In this document: positions 23,175 through 33,148 of the stretch, piece after piece
How positions within the stretch are numbered: the stretch's first letter is position 1
Layout: every line of letters begins with the position of its first letter
Source: Rosettibacter firmus
Lineage (GTDB): Bacteria > Bacteroidota > Ignavibacteria > Ignavibacteriales > Melioribacteraceae
Length of the DNA stretch: 64,000 nt
Direction: 5' to 3'
Assembly: GCF_036860695.1 (NCBI RefSeq)
Contig: NZ_JAYKGJ010000002.1
Span: 1 to 64,000, forward strand
The notes under the pieces: generated by a model
The model's database searches: none
What the model saw: the letters and a program-made list of their open reading frames with translations, nothing else
What the model was told of the DNA's origin: nothing
Program-made: the position numbers and the translations under genes

Positions 23175-23711
23175 GTGTCAAGAATAGGAAGAAAACCAAT
23201 ACCAATTAAAGATGTTACTGTAACCAAAACCGACAACATAATTAAGGTTAAGGGAAAACTCGGTGAGTTGGAGATGAAAATTCATCCCAACATTACCGTT
23301 GAAGTTACAAAAGAAGAAATTATTGTTAAAAGACCTGATGACTCAAAAGAAAATCGTGCTCTACATGGCCTTACAAGAGCATTAATTAATAACATGGTAA
23401 AAGGTGTTACCGAAGGATATTCAAAAAGTCTTGAAATCGTAGGTGTTGGTTACAGAGCAGAATTAAAAGGGAAAAATTTATTAATAACTATAGGTTATTC
23501 GCATCCAATATATTTTATTCCACCAGAAGGAATAAAATTAGAAGTTCCTACTCCAAACCAGATTATTGTATCTGGCATAGATAAAGAATTAGTAGGATTG
23601 GTTGCTGCAAAAATTAGATCATTTAGAAAACCAGAACCATACAAAGGTAAAGGAATTAGATATTCTAACGAAGTAATCATTCGCAAAGCTGGTAAGACAG
23701 CTGGTAAATAA
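23175..23711 (+). CDS. rplF: 50S ribosomal protein uL6
   Basis: A 178-residue protein with two homologous domains. MSRIGRKPIPI starts the protein, and the signature PEPYKGKGIRYSNEVIIRKAGK (key part EPYKGKGIRY) lies near the C-terminus. uL6 lies near the sarcin-ricin loop. The start is GTG, read as Met, after GAGAGG. Confidence 0.97.
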   Translation: MSRIGRKPIPIKDVTVTKTDNIIKVKGKLGELEMKIHPNITVEVTKEEIIVKRPDDSKENRALHGLTRALINNMVKGVTEGYSKSLEIVGVGYRAELKGKNLLITIGYSHPIYFIPPEGIKLEVPTPNQIIVSGIDKELVGLVAAKIRSFRKPEPYKGKGIRYSNEVIIRKAGKTAGK

Positions 23712-23732
23712 TATACTCAGGAGAATGCGAAA

Positions 23733-24098
23733 ATGTTTTTGAAAGATTATAAAAGAAGATTAAGAAGAAAACTCAGAATAAGAAAAAAAATACATGGGAC
23801 TGCTCAAAGACCAAGATTATGTGTATTTAAAAGTTTGAAACATATTTATGCTCAGTTAATTGATGATGATAAAGGCCATACACTTGCATATGCTTCAACA
23901 CTTTCAAAGGAAATTGCAGAAGAAGTTAAGAACTTAAAAGGGAAAATTCCCAAAGCAAGATTAGTTGGAAAATTATTAGCACAAAAAGCACTTGAAAAAG
24001 GAATAACCACTGCTGTATTCGATAGAAGTGGTTATCCTTATCATGGTAAAGTTAAAGCAATAGCAGAAGGAGCAAGAGAAGGCGGGTTAAAGTTTTAA
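23733..24098 (+). CDS. rplR: 50S ribosomal protein uL18
   Basis: A 121-residue protein. [20 protein letters not shown] and [24 protein letters not shown] (key part [13 protein letters not shown]) are typical uL18 sequences. It binds 5S rRNA together with uL5. The gene is unusual in being followed by a tRNA gene instead of directly by rpsE. Confidence 0.97.
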   Translation: MFLKDYKRRLRRKLRIRKKIHGTAQRPRLCVFKSLKHIYAQLIDDDKGHTLAYASTLSKEIAEEVKNLKGKIPKARLVGKLLAQKALEKGITTAVFDRSGYPYHGKVKAIAEGAREGGLKF

Positions 24099-24126
24099 TC
24101 CTGCCAGTTGCAAGAAAATAATTTCT

Positions 24127-24197
24127 TGCCGGATCGTCTAATGGCAGGACAGCGGCCTTTGGAGCCGTATGTGGAGGTTCGAATCCTCCTCCGGCAG
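24127..24197 (+). tRNA. tRNA-Gln(TTG) inside the spc operon
   Basis: A cloverleaf of 71 bases. Acceptor strands TGCCGGA (24127-24133) and TCCGGCA (24190-24196) pair, with discriminator G. The anticodon stem GCGGC/GCCGT (one G-T pair) encloses CTTTGGA, giving anticodon TTG for glutamine. The T-arm is GGAGGTTCGAATCCTCC. CCA is not encoded. It sits in the 141-base gap between rplR and rpsE, in the same orientation, so it must be released from a long mRNA or have its own promoter. Confidence 0.93.
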
Positions 24198-24239
24198 CTC
24201 TAAAGAAAATTTTGAAATTGATGAAAGATAGGAGTTAAA

Positions 24240-24752
24240 GTGAATTTCAAGAACAAAAAAGTTACTGGTTTAGAAAACTTAAAAGAAAAAATAGTTCACA
24301 TTAACAGAGTAGCAAAAGTTGTAAAAGGTGGACGTCGTTTCAGTTTTAATGCAATTGTTGTTGTAGGCGATGGTAATGGACATGTAGGTATTGGCCTTGG
24401 AAAAGCTAATGAAGTTACAGATGCTATTTCGAAAGGAATTGACGACGCTAAAAAGAATGTCTATAAAGTACCTGTAATTAATGGTACTATACCACACGAA
24501 GTAATTGGTAAATTTGGTGCTGGAAAAGTACTCTTGAAGCCAGCATCTCCTGGTACAGGTTTGATTGCTGGTGGTGGAGTACGTGCTGTTCTGGAAGCTG
24601 CTGGAGTACAGGATGTGTTGACTAAATCACTTGGTTCTTCTAATCCTCATAATCAAGTAAAAGCAACTTTAAAAGCTCTTTTGAGTTTAATAGATGCTCG
24701 AACAATGGCTTATAAACGTGGTATGAAAGTAAGTGAATTATTTAGTTTATAA
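24240..24752 (+). CDS. rpsE: 30S ribosomal protein uS5
   Basis: A 170-residue protein. The signature [32 protein letters not shown] (key part [16 protein letters not shown]) and [20 protein letters not shown]-type sequence identify uS5, which acts in decoding fidelity and mRNA unwinding. The start is GTG after GGAG. It is separated from rplR by the tRNA-Gln gene. Confidence 0.97.
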   Translation: MNFKNKKVTGLENLKEKIVHINRVAKVVKGGRRFSFNAIVVVGDGNGHVGIGLGKANEVTDAISKGIDDAKKNVYKVPVINGTIPHEVIGKFGAGKVLLKPASPGTGLIAGGGVRAVLEAAGVQDVLTKSLGSSNPHNQVKATLKALLSLIDARTMAYKRGMKVSELFSL

Positions 24753-24765
24753 CGAGGTTTTTATA

Positions 24766-24954
24766 ATGGCTAAGAAATTAAAAATAATACAAACAAAAAG
24801 TATAATCGATCGTCCTAAACCACAAAAACTTACAATCAAAGCTTTGGGTTTAGGAAGACCAAATTATTTCGTAATTCATAATGATACTCCTCAAATAAGA
24901 GGAATGATAAGAAAAGTATCACATTTAGTTAAAGTAGAAGAAATAGAAGAATAG
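24766..24954 (+). CDS. rpmD: 50S ribosomal protein uL30
   Basis: A 62-residue protein ([20 protein letters not shown], then [11 protein letters not shown]) that matches uL30. A longer reading frame begins at 24733 inside rpsE, but the ATG at 24766 gives the expected N-terminus and has ACGAGG upstream. Standard position between rpsE and rplO. Confidence 0.95.
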   Translation: MAKKLKIIQTKSIIDRPKPQKLTIKALGLGRPNYFVIHNDTPQIRGMIRKVSHLVKVEEIEE

Positions 24955-24961
24955 GTGTTAA

Positions 24962-25429
24962 ATGGATATACTTAGTAATTTAAAACCAGCAAAAGGCTCT
25001 CATAAAAAAGAGAAAAGAATTGGACGTGGCGAAGGAAGTGGCCATGGTGGAACAGCAACTCGTGGTATGAATGGACAGAGGTCACGTTCGGGTGCTAAAT
25101 TTAAAGTTTGGTTCGAAGGTGGACAGATGCCACTTCAACGAAGACTTCCTAAGAGAGGTTTTCGTAATCCATTTAAAATTAAATATCAGGTAGTAAATGT
25201 TGGTAATATTCAAAAATTAATTGATAATAAAAGAATTGAAGAAGGTAGCACTATTGATGCCGCAACACTTTATAAAAATGGATTAATATCTAAAGCAGCT
25301 GCTCCTTATAAAATTCTTGGTGATGGAGAATTAAAATCAAAAATAAATATAGAAGCACATGCATTTAGTGCTTCTGCAATAGAAAAAATTCAATCACTTG
25401 GTGGAACTATAAAAGAGATTAAAATTTAA
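24962..25429 (+). CDS. rplO: 50S ribosomal protein uL15
   Basis: A 155-residue protein. The Gly/Arg-rich N-terminus (RIGRGEGSGHGGTATRGMNG, about 19-38) threads into the 50S core, and the KRGFRNPFK block is typical. The stop codon TAA overlaps the secY ATG by one base (TAATG), so translation of secY is probably coupled to it. Confidence 0.97.
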   Translation: MDILSNLKPAKGSHKKEKRIGRGEGSGHGGTATRGMNGQRSRSGAKFKVWFEGGQMPLQRRLPKRGFRNPFKIKYQVVNVGNIQKLIDNKRIEEGSTIDAATLYKNGLISKAAAPYKILGDGELKSKINIEAHAFSASAIEKIQSLGGTIKEIKI

Positions 25430-26766
25430 TGGCTACATTTCAAGAAACATTTCGGAACATATTTAAAATTCATGAGCTAAGGCAGAGAATTTTGTATACA
25501 CTTGCCTTGCTCGTTATTGTTAGAATTGGGGCTCATGTAACTTTACCAGGAGTCGATTCTCATCTTTTAAATTCAGCAATGACCAATTCTACTTCTGATA
25601 ATTTGTTTGGACTCTATGATTTATTTGTTGGGGGTGCATTTAGAAATGCTGCTTTATTCGCTCTTGGAATAATGCCCTATATTTCTGCTTCAATTATATT
25701 ACAGTTAGCAGGTGCAGTAATTCCATATATTCAAAAATTACAACGAGAAGGAGAAGAAGGTAGAAAGAAAATTACTCAATGGACTCGTTATGGAACTGTA
25801 ATTATTTCAGCATTCCAGGCTTGGGGTGTAACAATTCATCTTTTGAATATTCGTTACAATAATTTACCAATTGTACCAGAAACAGTAAGAGGAATTGGCT
25901 GGACTTTATCTACAATTGTTTTTCTTGTTGCTGGAACAATATTTATAATGTGGATGGGAGAACAAATTACAGAAAAGGGAATTGGGAACGGAATTTCATT
26001 AATAATTTTTATTGGTATAATTGATCGTTTTCCTTTTGCAATTCTTGATGAATATCGTTTAATTGCTGCTGGACAAAGAAATTTAGTAATTGAAGTTGTT
26101 ATACTTGCATTTATGGTTCTTGTTATAGCTGGTGTTGTTTTAGTTACACAGGGAACACGTAGAATTCCTGTACAATATGCTAAAAGAGTAGTTGGAAGAA
26201 AAGTTTATGGTGGTGTTACACAATATATACCACTTCGTGTAAATACTGCAGGTGTTATGCCGATTATTTTTGCTCAATCTATCATGTTTATACCAAGTAC
26301 ATTATTTTCATTTTTCCCTAATAATGAATTTATTGCTTCAATTGCAGGATATTTTTCTTATCAATCTTTTACTTATTCATTCATTTATGCATTAATGATT
26401 ATCTTCTTTACATATTTTTATACTGCAATTGCATTTAATCCTCAGGATGTTGCAGAAACAATGAAGAAACAAGGTGGTTTTATTCCCGGAATAAGACCAG
26501 GAAAACAGACTGCAGATTTTATAGATAATATTTTAACAAAGATTACTTTACCAGGTTCAATATTTTTAGCAATTATTGCAATTTTACCAGCATTCGTTTC
26601 TAAGATTGGTGTTTCAGGAAGTTTTGCTTCGTTTTTTGGTGGTACAAGTTTGCTGATTGTCGTTGGTGTTGCTCTGGATACATTACAACAAATTGAATCA
26701 CATTTATTAATGCGTCATTATGATGGTTTTATGAAATCTGGTAAAATTAGAGGAAGAAGATTTTAA
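25429..26766 (+). CDS. secY: Preprotein translocase subunit SecY
   Basis: A 445-residue multi-span channel protein with ten predicted transmembrane segments. ALGIMPYISASIILQL (span 2 region) and GTRRIPVQYAKRVVGRKVYGG (cytosolic loop; key part RRIPVQYAKRVVG) are highly conserved. With SecE (549) it forms the inner-membrane translocon that exports, among others, the signal-peptide proteins of the xylan locus. Start overlaps the rplO stop by one base. Confidence 0.98.
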   Translation: MATFQETFRNIFKIHELRQRILYTLALLVIVRIGAHVTLPGVDSHLLNSAMTNSTSDNLFGLYDLFVGGAFRNAALFALGIMPYISASIILQLAGAVIPYIQKLQREGEEGRKKITQWTRYGTVIISAFQAWGVTIHLLNIRYNNLPIVPETVRGIGWTLSTIVFLVAGTIFIMWMGEQITEKGIGNGISLIIFIGIIDRFPFAILDEYRLIAAGQRNLVIEVVILAFMVLVIAGVVLVTQGTRRIPVQYAKRVVGRKVYGGVTQYIPLRVNTAGVMPIIFAQSIMFIPSTLFSFFPNNEFIASIAGYFSYQSFTYSFIYALMIIFFTYFYTAIAFNPQDVAETMKKQGGFIPGIRPGKQTADFIDNILTKITLPGSIFLAIIAILPAFVSKIGVSGSFASFFGGTSLLIVVGVALDTLQQIESHLLMRHYDGFMKSGKIRGRRF

Positions 26767-26783
26767 TTTAAAGACAGCTTAAA

Positions 26784-27545
26784 GTGATATTAATAAAAAC
26801 GAAAAAAGAAATTGATTACATACGGGAAAGCTGTCGAATTGTTGCAGAAGTTTTACAATTAATGAAGCGTTATGCCAAACCTGGTATAACGACACTTGAG
26901 CTCGATAAGATTGCAGAAGATTATATTTTAAGCAATAATGCAAGAGCTGCTTTTAAAGGTTATTCTCAAGCAGGTTCTTTTAATTATCCAGGCTCAATTT
27001 GTTCTTCAATTGATGATGAGGTTGTTCATGGTATACCCAGCAACCGTGTGCTGAAAGAAGGAGATCTTCTATCTATTGATGTTGGAGTTGAAAAAAATAA
27101 TTATTATGGTGATGCAGCTTTAAGTATTGCTATAGGTAAAATTTCTGATGATAAAAGAAAATTAATGGAAGTTACAGAAAAGTCTCTATATTTGGGAATA
27201 GAGCAAGCTGTTTCAGGGAATAGAATTGGTGATATTGGCAATGCAATACAAAGCTATGTTGAATCGTTTGGTTTTTCTGTAGTACGAGATTTATGTGGAC
27301 ACGGTGTTGGAAAACATTTACATGAAGACCCTCAAGTTCCTAATTATGGTAAAAAGGGAACCGGGGCTTTAATAAAAAATGGAATGACATTAGCTATTGA
27401 ACCAATGATTAATATGGGTTCATATAAAGTTTTTGTTGATAGTGATGGATGGACTGTAAAAACTGTAGATGGTTTGCCTTCTGCACATTTTGAACATACA
27501 ATAGCAATTATAGATGGTAAACCAGAAATTTTAACAAAATTTTAA
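26784..27545 (+). CDS. map: Methionine aminopeptidase, type I
   Basis: A 253-residue enzyme that removes the initiator Met. The family metal ligands are visible as SIDVGV (Asp), YGDAALS (Asp), [10 protein letters not shown] (His), IEPM (Glu) and FEHT (Glu). The start is GTG. Its position between secY and infA is common in Gram-positive and Bacteroidota-type spc operons. Confidence 0.97.
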   Translation: MILIKTKKEIDYIRESCRIVAEVLQLMKRYAKPGITTLELDKIAEDYILSNNARAAFKGYSQAGSFNYPGSICSSIDDEVVHGIPSNRVLKEGDLLSIDVGVEKNNYYGDAALSIAIGKISDDKRKLMEVTEKSLYLGIEQAVSGNRIGDIGNAIQSYVESFGFSVVRDLCGHGVGKHLHEDPQVPNYGKKGTGALIKNGMTLAIEPMINMGSYKVFVDSDGWTVKTVDGLPSAHFEHTIAIIDGKPEILTKF

Positions 27546-27552
27546 ATGGAAT

Positions 27553-27771
27553 ATGGCAAAACAAGGACCAATTAAAGTAGATGGAATAGTAACAGAAACA
27601 TTACCTAATGCTCATTTTAAAGTAAGACTTGAGAATGGTCATGAAATTTTAGCCCATATTTCCGGGAAAATGAGAATGCATTTTATTAAAATACTGGTTG
27701 GTGATAAAGTTGCAATTGAATTATCACCATATGATCTAAATAAAGGTAGAATAACATATAGATATAAATAA
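27553..27771 (+). CDS. infA: Translation initiation factor IF-1
   Basis: A 72-residue OB-fold protein with [31 protein letters not shown]-type sequence (key part [12 protein letters not shown]) and a C-terminal [13 protein letters not shown]-1 binds the 30S A site during initiation. Length is exact for the family. It sits 7 bases after map. Confidence 0.98.
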   Translation: MAKQGPIKVDGIVTETLPNAHFKVRLENGHEILAHISGKMRMHFIKILVGDKVAIELSPYDLNKGRITYRYK

Positions 27772-27782
27772 ATGGAGAGATT

Positions 27783-27896
27783 ATGAAAGTTAGAGCTTCT
27801 GTTAAAAAGATTTGTGAACATTGTAAGATTATAAAAAGAAAAGGAGTTGTAAGAGTAATTTGTAAAAATCCTAAACATAAACAAAGACAAGGTTAA
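27783..27896 (+). CDS. rpmJ: 50S ribosomal protein bL36
   Basis: A 37-residue protein, [20 protein letters not shown] followed by [17 protein letters not shown]. It keeps the full Cys-Cys-Cys-His zinc motif, so it is the C+ form. bL36 is a small late-assembly 50S protein. It lies 11 bases after infA in standard order. Confidence 0.97.
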   Translation: MKVRASVKKICEHCKIIKRKGVVRVICKNPKHKQRQG

Positions 27897-27912
27897 ATAA
27901 GGAGGATAAAGC

Positions 27913-28296
27913 TTGGCTCGAATAGCAGGTATCGATTTACCAAAACAGAAGAAAGCATTTATAGGATTAACCTATATTTATGGTGTTGGTCGAAAAACTG
28001 CAATGGATATACTTACTAAAGCACAGGTAAATCCTGATAAAAGAATAGGAGAACTTACTGAAGAAGAGATTGCACGGATTCGTTCTATAATGCAGGCTGA
28101 GTATAAAGTCGAAGGAGCTTTGAGAAGCGAAATTCAGCAAAATATTAAAAGATTGATGGACATTGGATGCTATCGCGGTTTAAGACATCGAAGGGGATTG
28201 CCTGTTAGAGGTCAACGAACAAGGACTAATGCCCGAACTCGAAAAGGTAAACGTAAAACTGTAGCTGGAAAGAAAAAAGCACCAGCTAAGAAGTAA
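27913..28296 (+). CDS. rpsM: 30S ribosomal protein uS13
   Basis: A 127-residue protein with [14 protein letters not shown] at the start and the signature [27 protein letters not shown] (key part [17 protein letters not shown]). uS13 contacts P-site tRNA from the 30S head. The start is TTG after a strong GGAGGA site. First gene of the alpha operon; the C-terminal KKKAPAKK tail is slightly long. Confidence 0.97.
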   Translation: MARIAGIDLPKQKKAFIGLTYIYGVGRKTAMDILTKAQVNPDKRIGELTEEEIARIRSIMQAEYKVEGALRSEIQQNIKRLMDIGCYRGLRHRRGLPVRGQRTRTNARTRKGKRKTVAGKKKAPAKK

Positions 28297-28316
28297 TAAA
28301 TAATTGAGGAGATAAA

Positions 28317-28703
28317 TTGGCTAAGGCAGTTAAAAAGACAAAAAAGAAAGTTCACGTTGATGCAGTTGGTATTGCTCATATAAAAGCTTCATTCAACAAC
28401 GTGATAGTAACTATAACAGATATTTATGGAAATACAATTTCATGGTCTTCAGCAGGAAAAAATGGTTTTAAAGGTTCTAGAAAAAATACACCATTTGCTG
28501 CTCAAGTGACTGCTGAAGCTGCTGCTAAAGAAGCTTATGACCTTGGACTAAGAAAAGTTGATGTGTTTATTAAAGGTCCAGGGGCTGGTAGAGAAGCAGC
28601 AATTAGAGCACTTAATACAGCTGGATTGGAAATATTATCAATTACTGATAATACTCCAATTCCACATAATGGTTGTAGACCACCTAAACGTAGAAGAGTA
28701 TAA
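28317..28703 (+). CDS. rpsK: 30S ribosomal protein uS11
   Basis: A 128-residue protein. [15 protein letters not shown] and the C-terminal [18 protein letters not shown] are hallmark uS11 sequences at the 30S platform near the Shine-Dalgarno helix. The start is TTG with GAGGAG upstream, which gives the usual N-terminus. Confidence 0.97.
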   Translation: MAKAVKKTKKKVHVDAVGIAHIKASFNNVIVTITDIYGNTISWSSAGKNGFKGSRKNTPFAAQVTAEAAAKEAYDLGLRKVDVFIKGPGAGREAAIRALNTAGLEILSITDNTPIPHNGCRPPKRRRV

Positions 28704-28718
28704 CAGGAGAAAATCTAG

Positions 28719-29345
28719 ATGGCAAGATATATTGGTCCAAGTTGCAAATTATGCAGAAGAGAAAGACAAAAACTATTTTTAAAAGGTACTAAGTGTTATA
28801 CCGAAAAATGCCCTCTTGAACGTAAAAATTATGCTCCAGGGCAACATGGTTTAACACGTAGAGCGAAATTTTCTGAATACGGTGTTCAGTTAAGAGAAAA
28901 ACAAAAAGTTAAAAGAATTTATGGGTTACTCGAAACTCAATTCAAGCTTTATTTTGAAAAAGCAATGAGACAAAAAGGTGTAACAGGTGCTAATCTTATT
29001 AAATTGTTAGAAAGAAGATTGGATAATGTTGTGTATCGTTTGGGATTTGCTCCATCAAGAAAAGCAGCTCGTCAGTTGATATTACATAGACATTTTACAG
29101 TTAATAATAAAATTGTGAATATACCATCTTACTTGTTATCTCCTGGAGATGTTGTTGCTGTTAGAGAAAAAAGCAAAAAACTTGATGTAATCCATAATTC
29201 ATTAAGAAGAACAAAAGATAATCTATACAGTTGGTTGTCGGTCGATAAAGCTACTCTTTCTGGTACTTTTATTAATATTCCAGAAAGAGAAGAAATACCA
29301 CTTAATGCAAATGAACAACTAATTGTAGAATTATATTCTAAGTAA
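28719..29345 (+). CDS. rpsD: 30S ribosomal protein uS4 (zinc-type N-terminus)
   Basis: A 208-residue protein. The N-terminal [12 protein letters not shown] with later CYTEKC forms the zinc-binding C+ version. [22 protein letters not shown] (key part [11 protein letters not shown]) marks the S4 RNA-binding domain. uS4 initiates 30S assembly and in E. coli represses the alpha operon. Normal length. Confidence 0.98.
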   Translation: MARYIGPSCKLCRRERQKLFLKGTKCYTEKCPLERKNYAPGQHGLTRRAKFSEYGVQLREKQKVKRIYGLLETQFKLYFEKAMRQKGVTGANLIKLLERRLDNVVYRLGFAPSRKAARQLILHRHFTVNNKIVNIPSYLLSPGDVVAVREKSKKLDVIHNSLRRTKDNLYSWLSVDKATLSGTFINIPEREEIPLNANEQLIVELYSK

Positions 29346-29375
29346 TTTATAAATTTAATATAGAGGATAATTTAC

Positions 29376-30371
29376 ATGAGCTATCCGTTTATTAAAATGC
29401 CCGATGGCGTTATTCAAGACGAATCCTCAAAAAGTGCTACATTCGGGAGATTTATTATTCAACCATTAGAAAGAGGATTTGGAGTTACTTTAGGTAATTC
29501 GTTAAGAAGGGTGTTACTATCCTCTCTTCCAGGTGCAGCAATTACTGCTGTTAAAATTGATGGAGTTCTTCATGAATTTTCAACTATTCCAGGTGTTCTT
29601 GAAGATGTAACAGAAATTATCTTGAATCTTAAAAAAGTTCGTCTAAAACTTCTTAATAAAAAAACAACCAGCACTCAAATTTCGATTTTGGGACCAGCAG
29701 ATTTTAAGGCTGAAGATATTCAAAAAGCTTGTCCCGATGTTGAAATCCTTAATCCAGAACAGCATATTGCTAAACTAAATGCAGATGCAAAAATAAATAT
29801 GGAACTTCGCTTTGGTATGGGAAAAGGTTATGTACCAGCAGAAGAACAGAAAACTCCTGATATGACTATTGGTACCATACCAATTGATTCTATTTATACC
29901 CCAATAGTTAATGTTCGTTATGATGTTGAAAATGTTCGCATAGGCGAAAGAAATGATTATGAAAAGTTAACAATTGAGATTAAGACAGACGGTTCCATTA
30001 CACCAGAAGAAGCACTTTCAACATCAGCTAAAATATTAAAAGATCATATTCAATTATTTATAAACTTTGATGTTGAACCCGAAGTAGAAAAAGTTGAAAC
30101 ACAGGTTGATGCAGAGACAGAAAGAATTAGAAAAATTCTTTTAACCAATGTTGAAGATTTAGAACTAAGTGTTCGTTCTCATAATTGCTTAAAATCTGCA
30201 AATATTAAAACAATTGCTGATCTTGTTAGAAGAGATGAAAATGAGATGCTGAAGTTTAGAAACTTTGGTAGAAAATCATTAGCAGAACTTAAAGAAATTG
30301 TTGAAGGTTTTGGACTCCATTTTGGTATGGATGTCGATAAATATCTTGTTGATAAATCAGAAAAAAAATAG
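29376..30371 (+). CDS. rpoA: DNA-directed RNA polymerase subunit alpha
   Basis: A 331-residue subunit. The N-terminal assembly domain (GFGVTLGNSLRRVLLSSLPGAAI; key part TLGNSLRRVLLSS) is followed by a linker and the C-terminal domain (about 250-331; LELSVRSHNCLKSANI and FGRKSLAELKE) that contacts UP elements and activators. It dimerises to seed the core enzyme with beta and beta-prime. Start ATG after AGAGGA. Confidence 0.98.
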   Translation: MSYPFIKMPDGVIQDESSKSATFGRFIIQPLERGFGVTLGNSLRRVLLSSLPGAAITAVKIDGVLHEFSTIPGVLEDVTEIILNLKKVRLKLLNKKTTSTQISILGPADFKAEDIQKACPDVEILNPEQHIAKLNADAKINMELRFGMGKGYVPAEEQKTPDMTIGTIPIDSIYTPIVNVRYDVENVRIGERNDYEKLTIEIKTDGSITPEEALSTSAKILKDHIQLFINFDVEPEVEKVETQVDAETERIRKILLTNVEDLELSVRSHNCLKSANIKTIADLVRRDENEMLKFRNFGRKSLAELKEIVEGFGLHFGMDVDKYLVDKSEKK

Positions 30372-30384
30372 TTAAGGTTGAATA

Positions 30385-30840
30385 ATGAGACACAGAGTTA
30401 AAGGAAGAAAATTAAAAAGAACTTCTGAGCATAAAAGAGCAACACTCAGAAATCTTGCAACTTCTCTCTTAAAACATAAAAAAATTAAAACAACCGTTGC
30501 AAAAGCAAAAGAATTGCGTACTTTTATTGAACCACTAATAACAAAAGCAAAAGTAGATTCTGTTGCTTCGAGAAGATATGTTGCAACCGAAATTAAAGAT
30601 AAGAGTGTTCTCAAAGAACTATTTTCTGAAATTATTCCTAAGATAGGTGATAGACCAGGTGGTTATACAAGAATTGTAAAATTAGGTCAGAGAAAAGGGG
30701 ATGGTGCTGAACTTGCAATTATTGAATTAGTTGATTATAGTGGAATTGTAAAACCTAAACCTGAAAAGAAAGAGAAGGCAGAAAAAGAAACACCTGTTGT
30801 CGAAGATAAAGTCGAAGTTTCTGAAGCAAAAACAGCATAA
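30385..30840 (+). CDS. rplQ: 50S ribosomal protein bL17
   Basis: A 151-residue protein. MRHRVKGRKLKRTSEHKRATLRNLA (key part RTSEHKRATLRNLA) and the GGYTRIVKLGQRKGDGAELAIIELV block identify bL17. It is about 30 residues longer than the core because of a Lys/Glu-rich C-terminal tail (about 120-151). It closes the 30-kb + strand cluster, and a strong terminator follows. Confidence 0.97.
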   Translation: MRHRVKGRKLKRTSEHKRATLRNLATSLLKHKKIKTTVAKAKELRTFIEPLITKAKVDSVASRRYVATEIKDKSVLKELFSEIIPKIGDRPGGYTRIVKLGQRKGDGAELAIIELVDYSGIVKPKPEKKEKAEKETPVVEDKVEVSEAKTA

Positions 30841-30864
30841 AAACATTTTTGTGTGATGATTTTT

Positions 30865-30898
30865 GTAGAGACTTGCTTAAGCAAGTCTCTACTTTTTT
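30865..30898 (+). terminator. Intrinsic terminator after rplQ
   Basis: GTAGAGACTTGC (30865-30876) and GCAAGTCTCTAC (30881-30892) form a perfect 12-bp stem with a TTAA loop, followed by six T's. It ends the ribosomal protein cluster. On the - strand no U-run would follow the stem, so it does not look built to end fumC, which terminates from the other side at 30906. Confidence 0.9.
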
Positions 30899-30905
30899 AA
30901 ATTAA

Positions 30906-32297
30906 TTAAATTTTTGGTCCAATCATTTTTTCTGGTCTTACAATCTCATCAAATTGCTCAGATGTTAATAATCCAAGTTCCAGTGCAGCTTCTTTTAATG
31001 TTTTGTTCTCTTTGTGTGCTTTTTTTGCAACTTTTGCTGCATTATCATAACCAATAACTGGATTAAGTGCAGTAACAAGCATTAAAGAATTTTCAAGATG
31101 TTTTTTAATGTTGTTTTCATTAGCAACAATTCCTACTACACAATTATCCGTGAAACTTTCGCAAGCATCTGCCAGTAATCTTATTGATTGTAATATATTG
31201 TAAGCAATTACAGGCATAAAGACGTTAAGCTCAAAATTTCCACTGGCTCCTGCAATGTTAATTGTTACATCATTACCAAAAACTTGAGCACAAACCATTG
31301 TCATTGCTTCTGATTGAGTTGGATTTACTTTGCCAGGCATAATTGAACTACCTGGTTCATTCTCTGGTAATGAGATTTCTCCAATTCCACATCTTGGTCC
31401 AGAACCAAGCCAGCGAATATCATTTGCAATTTTCATTAATGATGCAGCTAACGTTTTTAAAACACCACTTAATTCTACAAGTGCATCTTTACCTGCCATT
31501 GCTTCAAATTTGTTTGGAGCAGTTTTAAATGGCTTACCAGTTATTTCAGAAATTTTCTCTGCTACTTTGACAGCATAATCTGGATGAGTATTTAATCCAG
31601 TACCAACTGCAGTACCTCCTAAAGGAATTTCATATAATCTCTTTAATGCATCATTAATTCTTGCTAAACCATTTGTTAACTGCTGTGCATAACCAGAAAA
31701 TTCCTGTCCTAATGTTAATGGAGTTGCATCCATTAAATGTGTTCTACCTATTTTAATAATGTCTTTAAACTCATTGGATTTTGCTTCTAATGCATCACGG
31801 AGTTTAGTTACCATTGGAATTAATCTTCGATGAATTTCTTCCACTACAGCAATATGAATTGCAGTTGGAAAAGCATCGTTTGTAGATTGGGACTTGTTTA
31901 CATCATCATTTGGATGAATTGGTTTTTTACTACCTAAAACACCACCAGCCATTTCAATTGCACGATTAGCAATAACTTCATTTACATTCATATTTGTTTG
32001 AGTACCACTTCCTGTTTGCCATACAACCAGCGGAAAATGTTCATTTAACTTCCCTTCGATTACTTCTTCTGCTGCTTTTACAATTAATTCTTTTTTTTCA
32101 TCCGATAGTAAACCTAATTCGTTGTTAGTAATTGCAGCGGCTTTTTTTACAATTGCAAGAGCTCTTATTAGTTCGAATGGAAAACGTTCGCCACCAATCT
32201 TAAAATTCATAAGAGATCTTGCTGTTTGAGCTCCGTAATACTTATCAGCGGGTACTTTTACTTCGCCCATACTATCAGTTTCAATTCTATATTCCAT
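30906..32297 (-). CDS. fumC: Fumarate hydratase class II
   Basis: A 463-residue homotetrameric enzyme that interconverts fumarate and malate in the TCA cycle. The superfamily signature [13 protein letters not shown] is present, as are [15 protein letters not shown] and [11 protein letters not shown]. An upstream in-frame ATG at 32309 would add four residues, but that ATGGAG itself supplies the GGAG site, six bases before the ATG at 32297, so the downstream start is preferred. It is monocistronic by orientation and gaps. Confidence 0.95.
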   Translation of the reverse strand: MEYRIETDSMGEVKVPADKYYGAQTARSLMNFKIGGERFPFELIRALAIVKKAAAITNNELGLLSDEKKELIVKAAEEVIEGKLNEHFPLVVWQTGSGTQTNMNVNEVIANRAIEMAGGVLGSKKPIHPNDDVNKSQSTNDAFPTAIHIAVVEEIHRRLIPMVTKLRDALEAKSNEFKDIIKIGRTHLMDATPLTLGQEFSGYAQQLTNGLARINDALKRLYEIPLGGTAVGTGLNTHPDYAVKVAEKISEITGKPFKTAPNKFEAMAGKDALVELSGVLKTLAASLMKIANDIRWLGSGPRCGIGEISLPENEPGSSIMPGKVNPTQSEAMTMVCAQVFGNDVTINIAGASGNFELNVFMPVIAYNILQSIRLLADACESFTDNCVVGIVANENNIKKHLENSLMLVTALNPVIGYDNAAKVAKKAHKENKTLKEAALELGLLTSEQFDEIVRPEKMIGPKI

Positions 32298-32442
32298 ATA
32301 AAACTCCATTATTTAATTGTATTTTAATTTGATGCTTCAAAAATATAAAAAGATTTGCAACTTCGATAAGCAAAACAATTTTAATACTGTAATTACTCTG
32401 GTGTTTATTATTACTCATTTAAATGAAAATAAAGAAGGTTAT

Positions 32443-33138
32443 TTATTCGGAAGGTATTTCTATTCTTCTTGCTCCATAATATCTTTTTGCATAATATTTT
32501 TCGTTTAAAGAAGAAATTGTAACTCCAAGTTTTCTACTTGAGTGAACAAATTGATTATCACCAATATAAATTCCAACATGTCCTGGTTTGGATCTTCTGC
32601 TTGTATTGAAGAAAACTAAATCTCCAAATTCTAATTCATTTTTTTCTACTTTTTCACCAATCTGAAATTGTTCTCTTGCAGAACGAGGTAATTCTATAGA
32701 AAATGTGTTTAAGAAAATTTGTCTTGTAAATCCAGAGCAATCAATTCCATCGTTAGAATTGCCACCATATTTATAAGGTGCATCAAGATATTTAATTATT
32801 TCCAGCAAAATTCTTTCTCTAAAAGATAGAGGTACGTCTGGATTAATATAATTTTTATAATTTGCTACAAATTTTTCTTTATCTATTGGATTTTCTTCAA
32901 CAGGCATTTCATCAAATTCTTCCTGTGTAGTATCGATTGTGTTTTCTGATGAGGGTTTAAGTTTAATTGTATCTTTTTTTGATGTATCCTGTTTGGAATA
33001 TCTAACTAACTTTTTTTGCTGTTCTTTTTTTGTTTTTGATTGACCATATCTTTGTGAACTGGATGAAGGGGCACAGCCTTCAAATAAAATGATGAAAGCT
33101 ATGCCTATTATAAATGATTTTAATATTCTAAAAAGCAT
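32443..33138 (-). CDS. NlpC/P60 family lipoprotein (cell-wall endopeptidase)
   Basis: A 231-residue lipoprotein. A hydrophobic leader ends in a lipobox-like LFEGC with Cys22. A charged Lys/Ser-rich linker leads to a C-terminal NlpC/P60 domain (about 108-231). The catalytic Cys134 (DCSGF), His187 (GHVGIY) and third polar residue His199 (FVHSS) are all present. The family cleaves D-Glu-to-diamino-acid bonds in peptidoglycan stem peptides. It lies 10 bases after rpoD and is the last gene of that run. Confidence 0.88.
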   Translation of the reverse strand: MLFRILKSFIIGIAFIILFEGCAPSSSSQRYGQSKTKKEQQKKLVRYSKQDTSKKDTIKLKPSSENTIDTTQEEFDEMPVEENPIDKEKFVANYKNYINPDVPLSFRERILLEIIKYLDAPYKYGGNSNDGIDCSGFTRQIFLNTFSIELPRSAREQFQIGEKVEKNELEFGDLVFFNTSRRSKPGHVGIYIGDNQFVHSSRKLGVTISSLNEKYYAKRYYGARRIEIPSE

Positions 33139-33148
33139 AATGTTACGA

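Noticed and set aside
30865-30898. Bidirectional terminator for rplQ and fumC
   Set aside because: T-runs lie on the + strand on both sides, so a - strand transcript would not have a U-tract after the stem.
32317-32508. 63-codon + strand frame between fumC and the NlpC gene
   Set aside because: It overlaps the 3' end of the NlpC/P60 gene, has no ribosome-binding site and resembles no protein.
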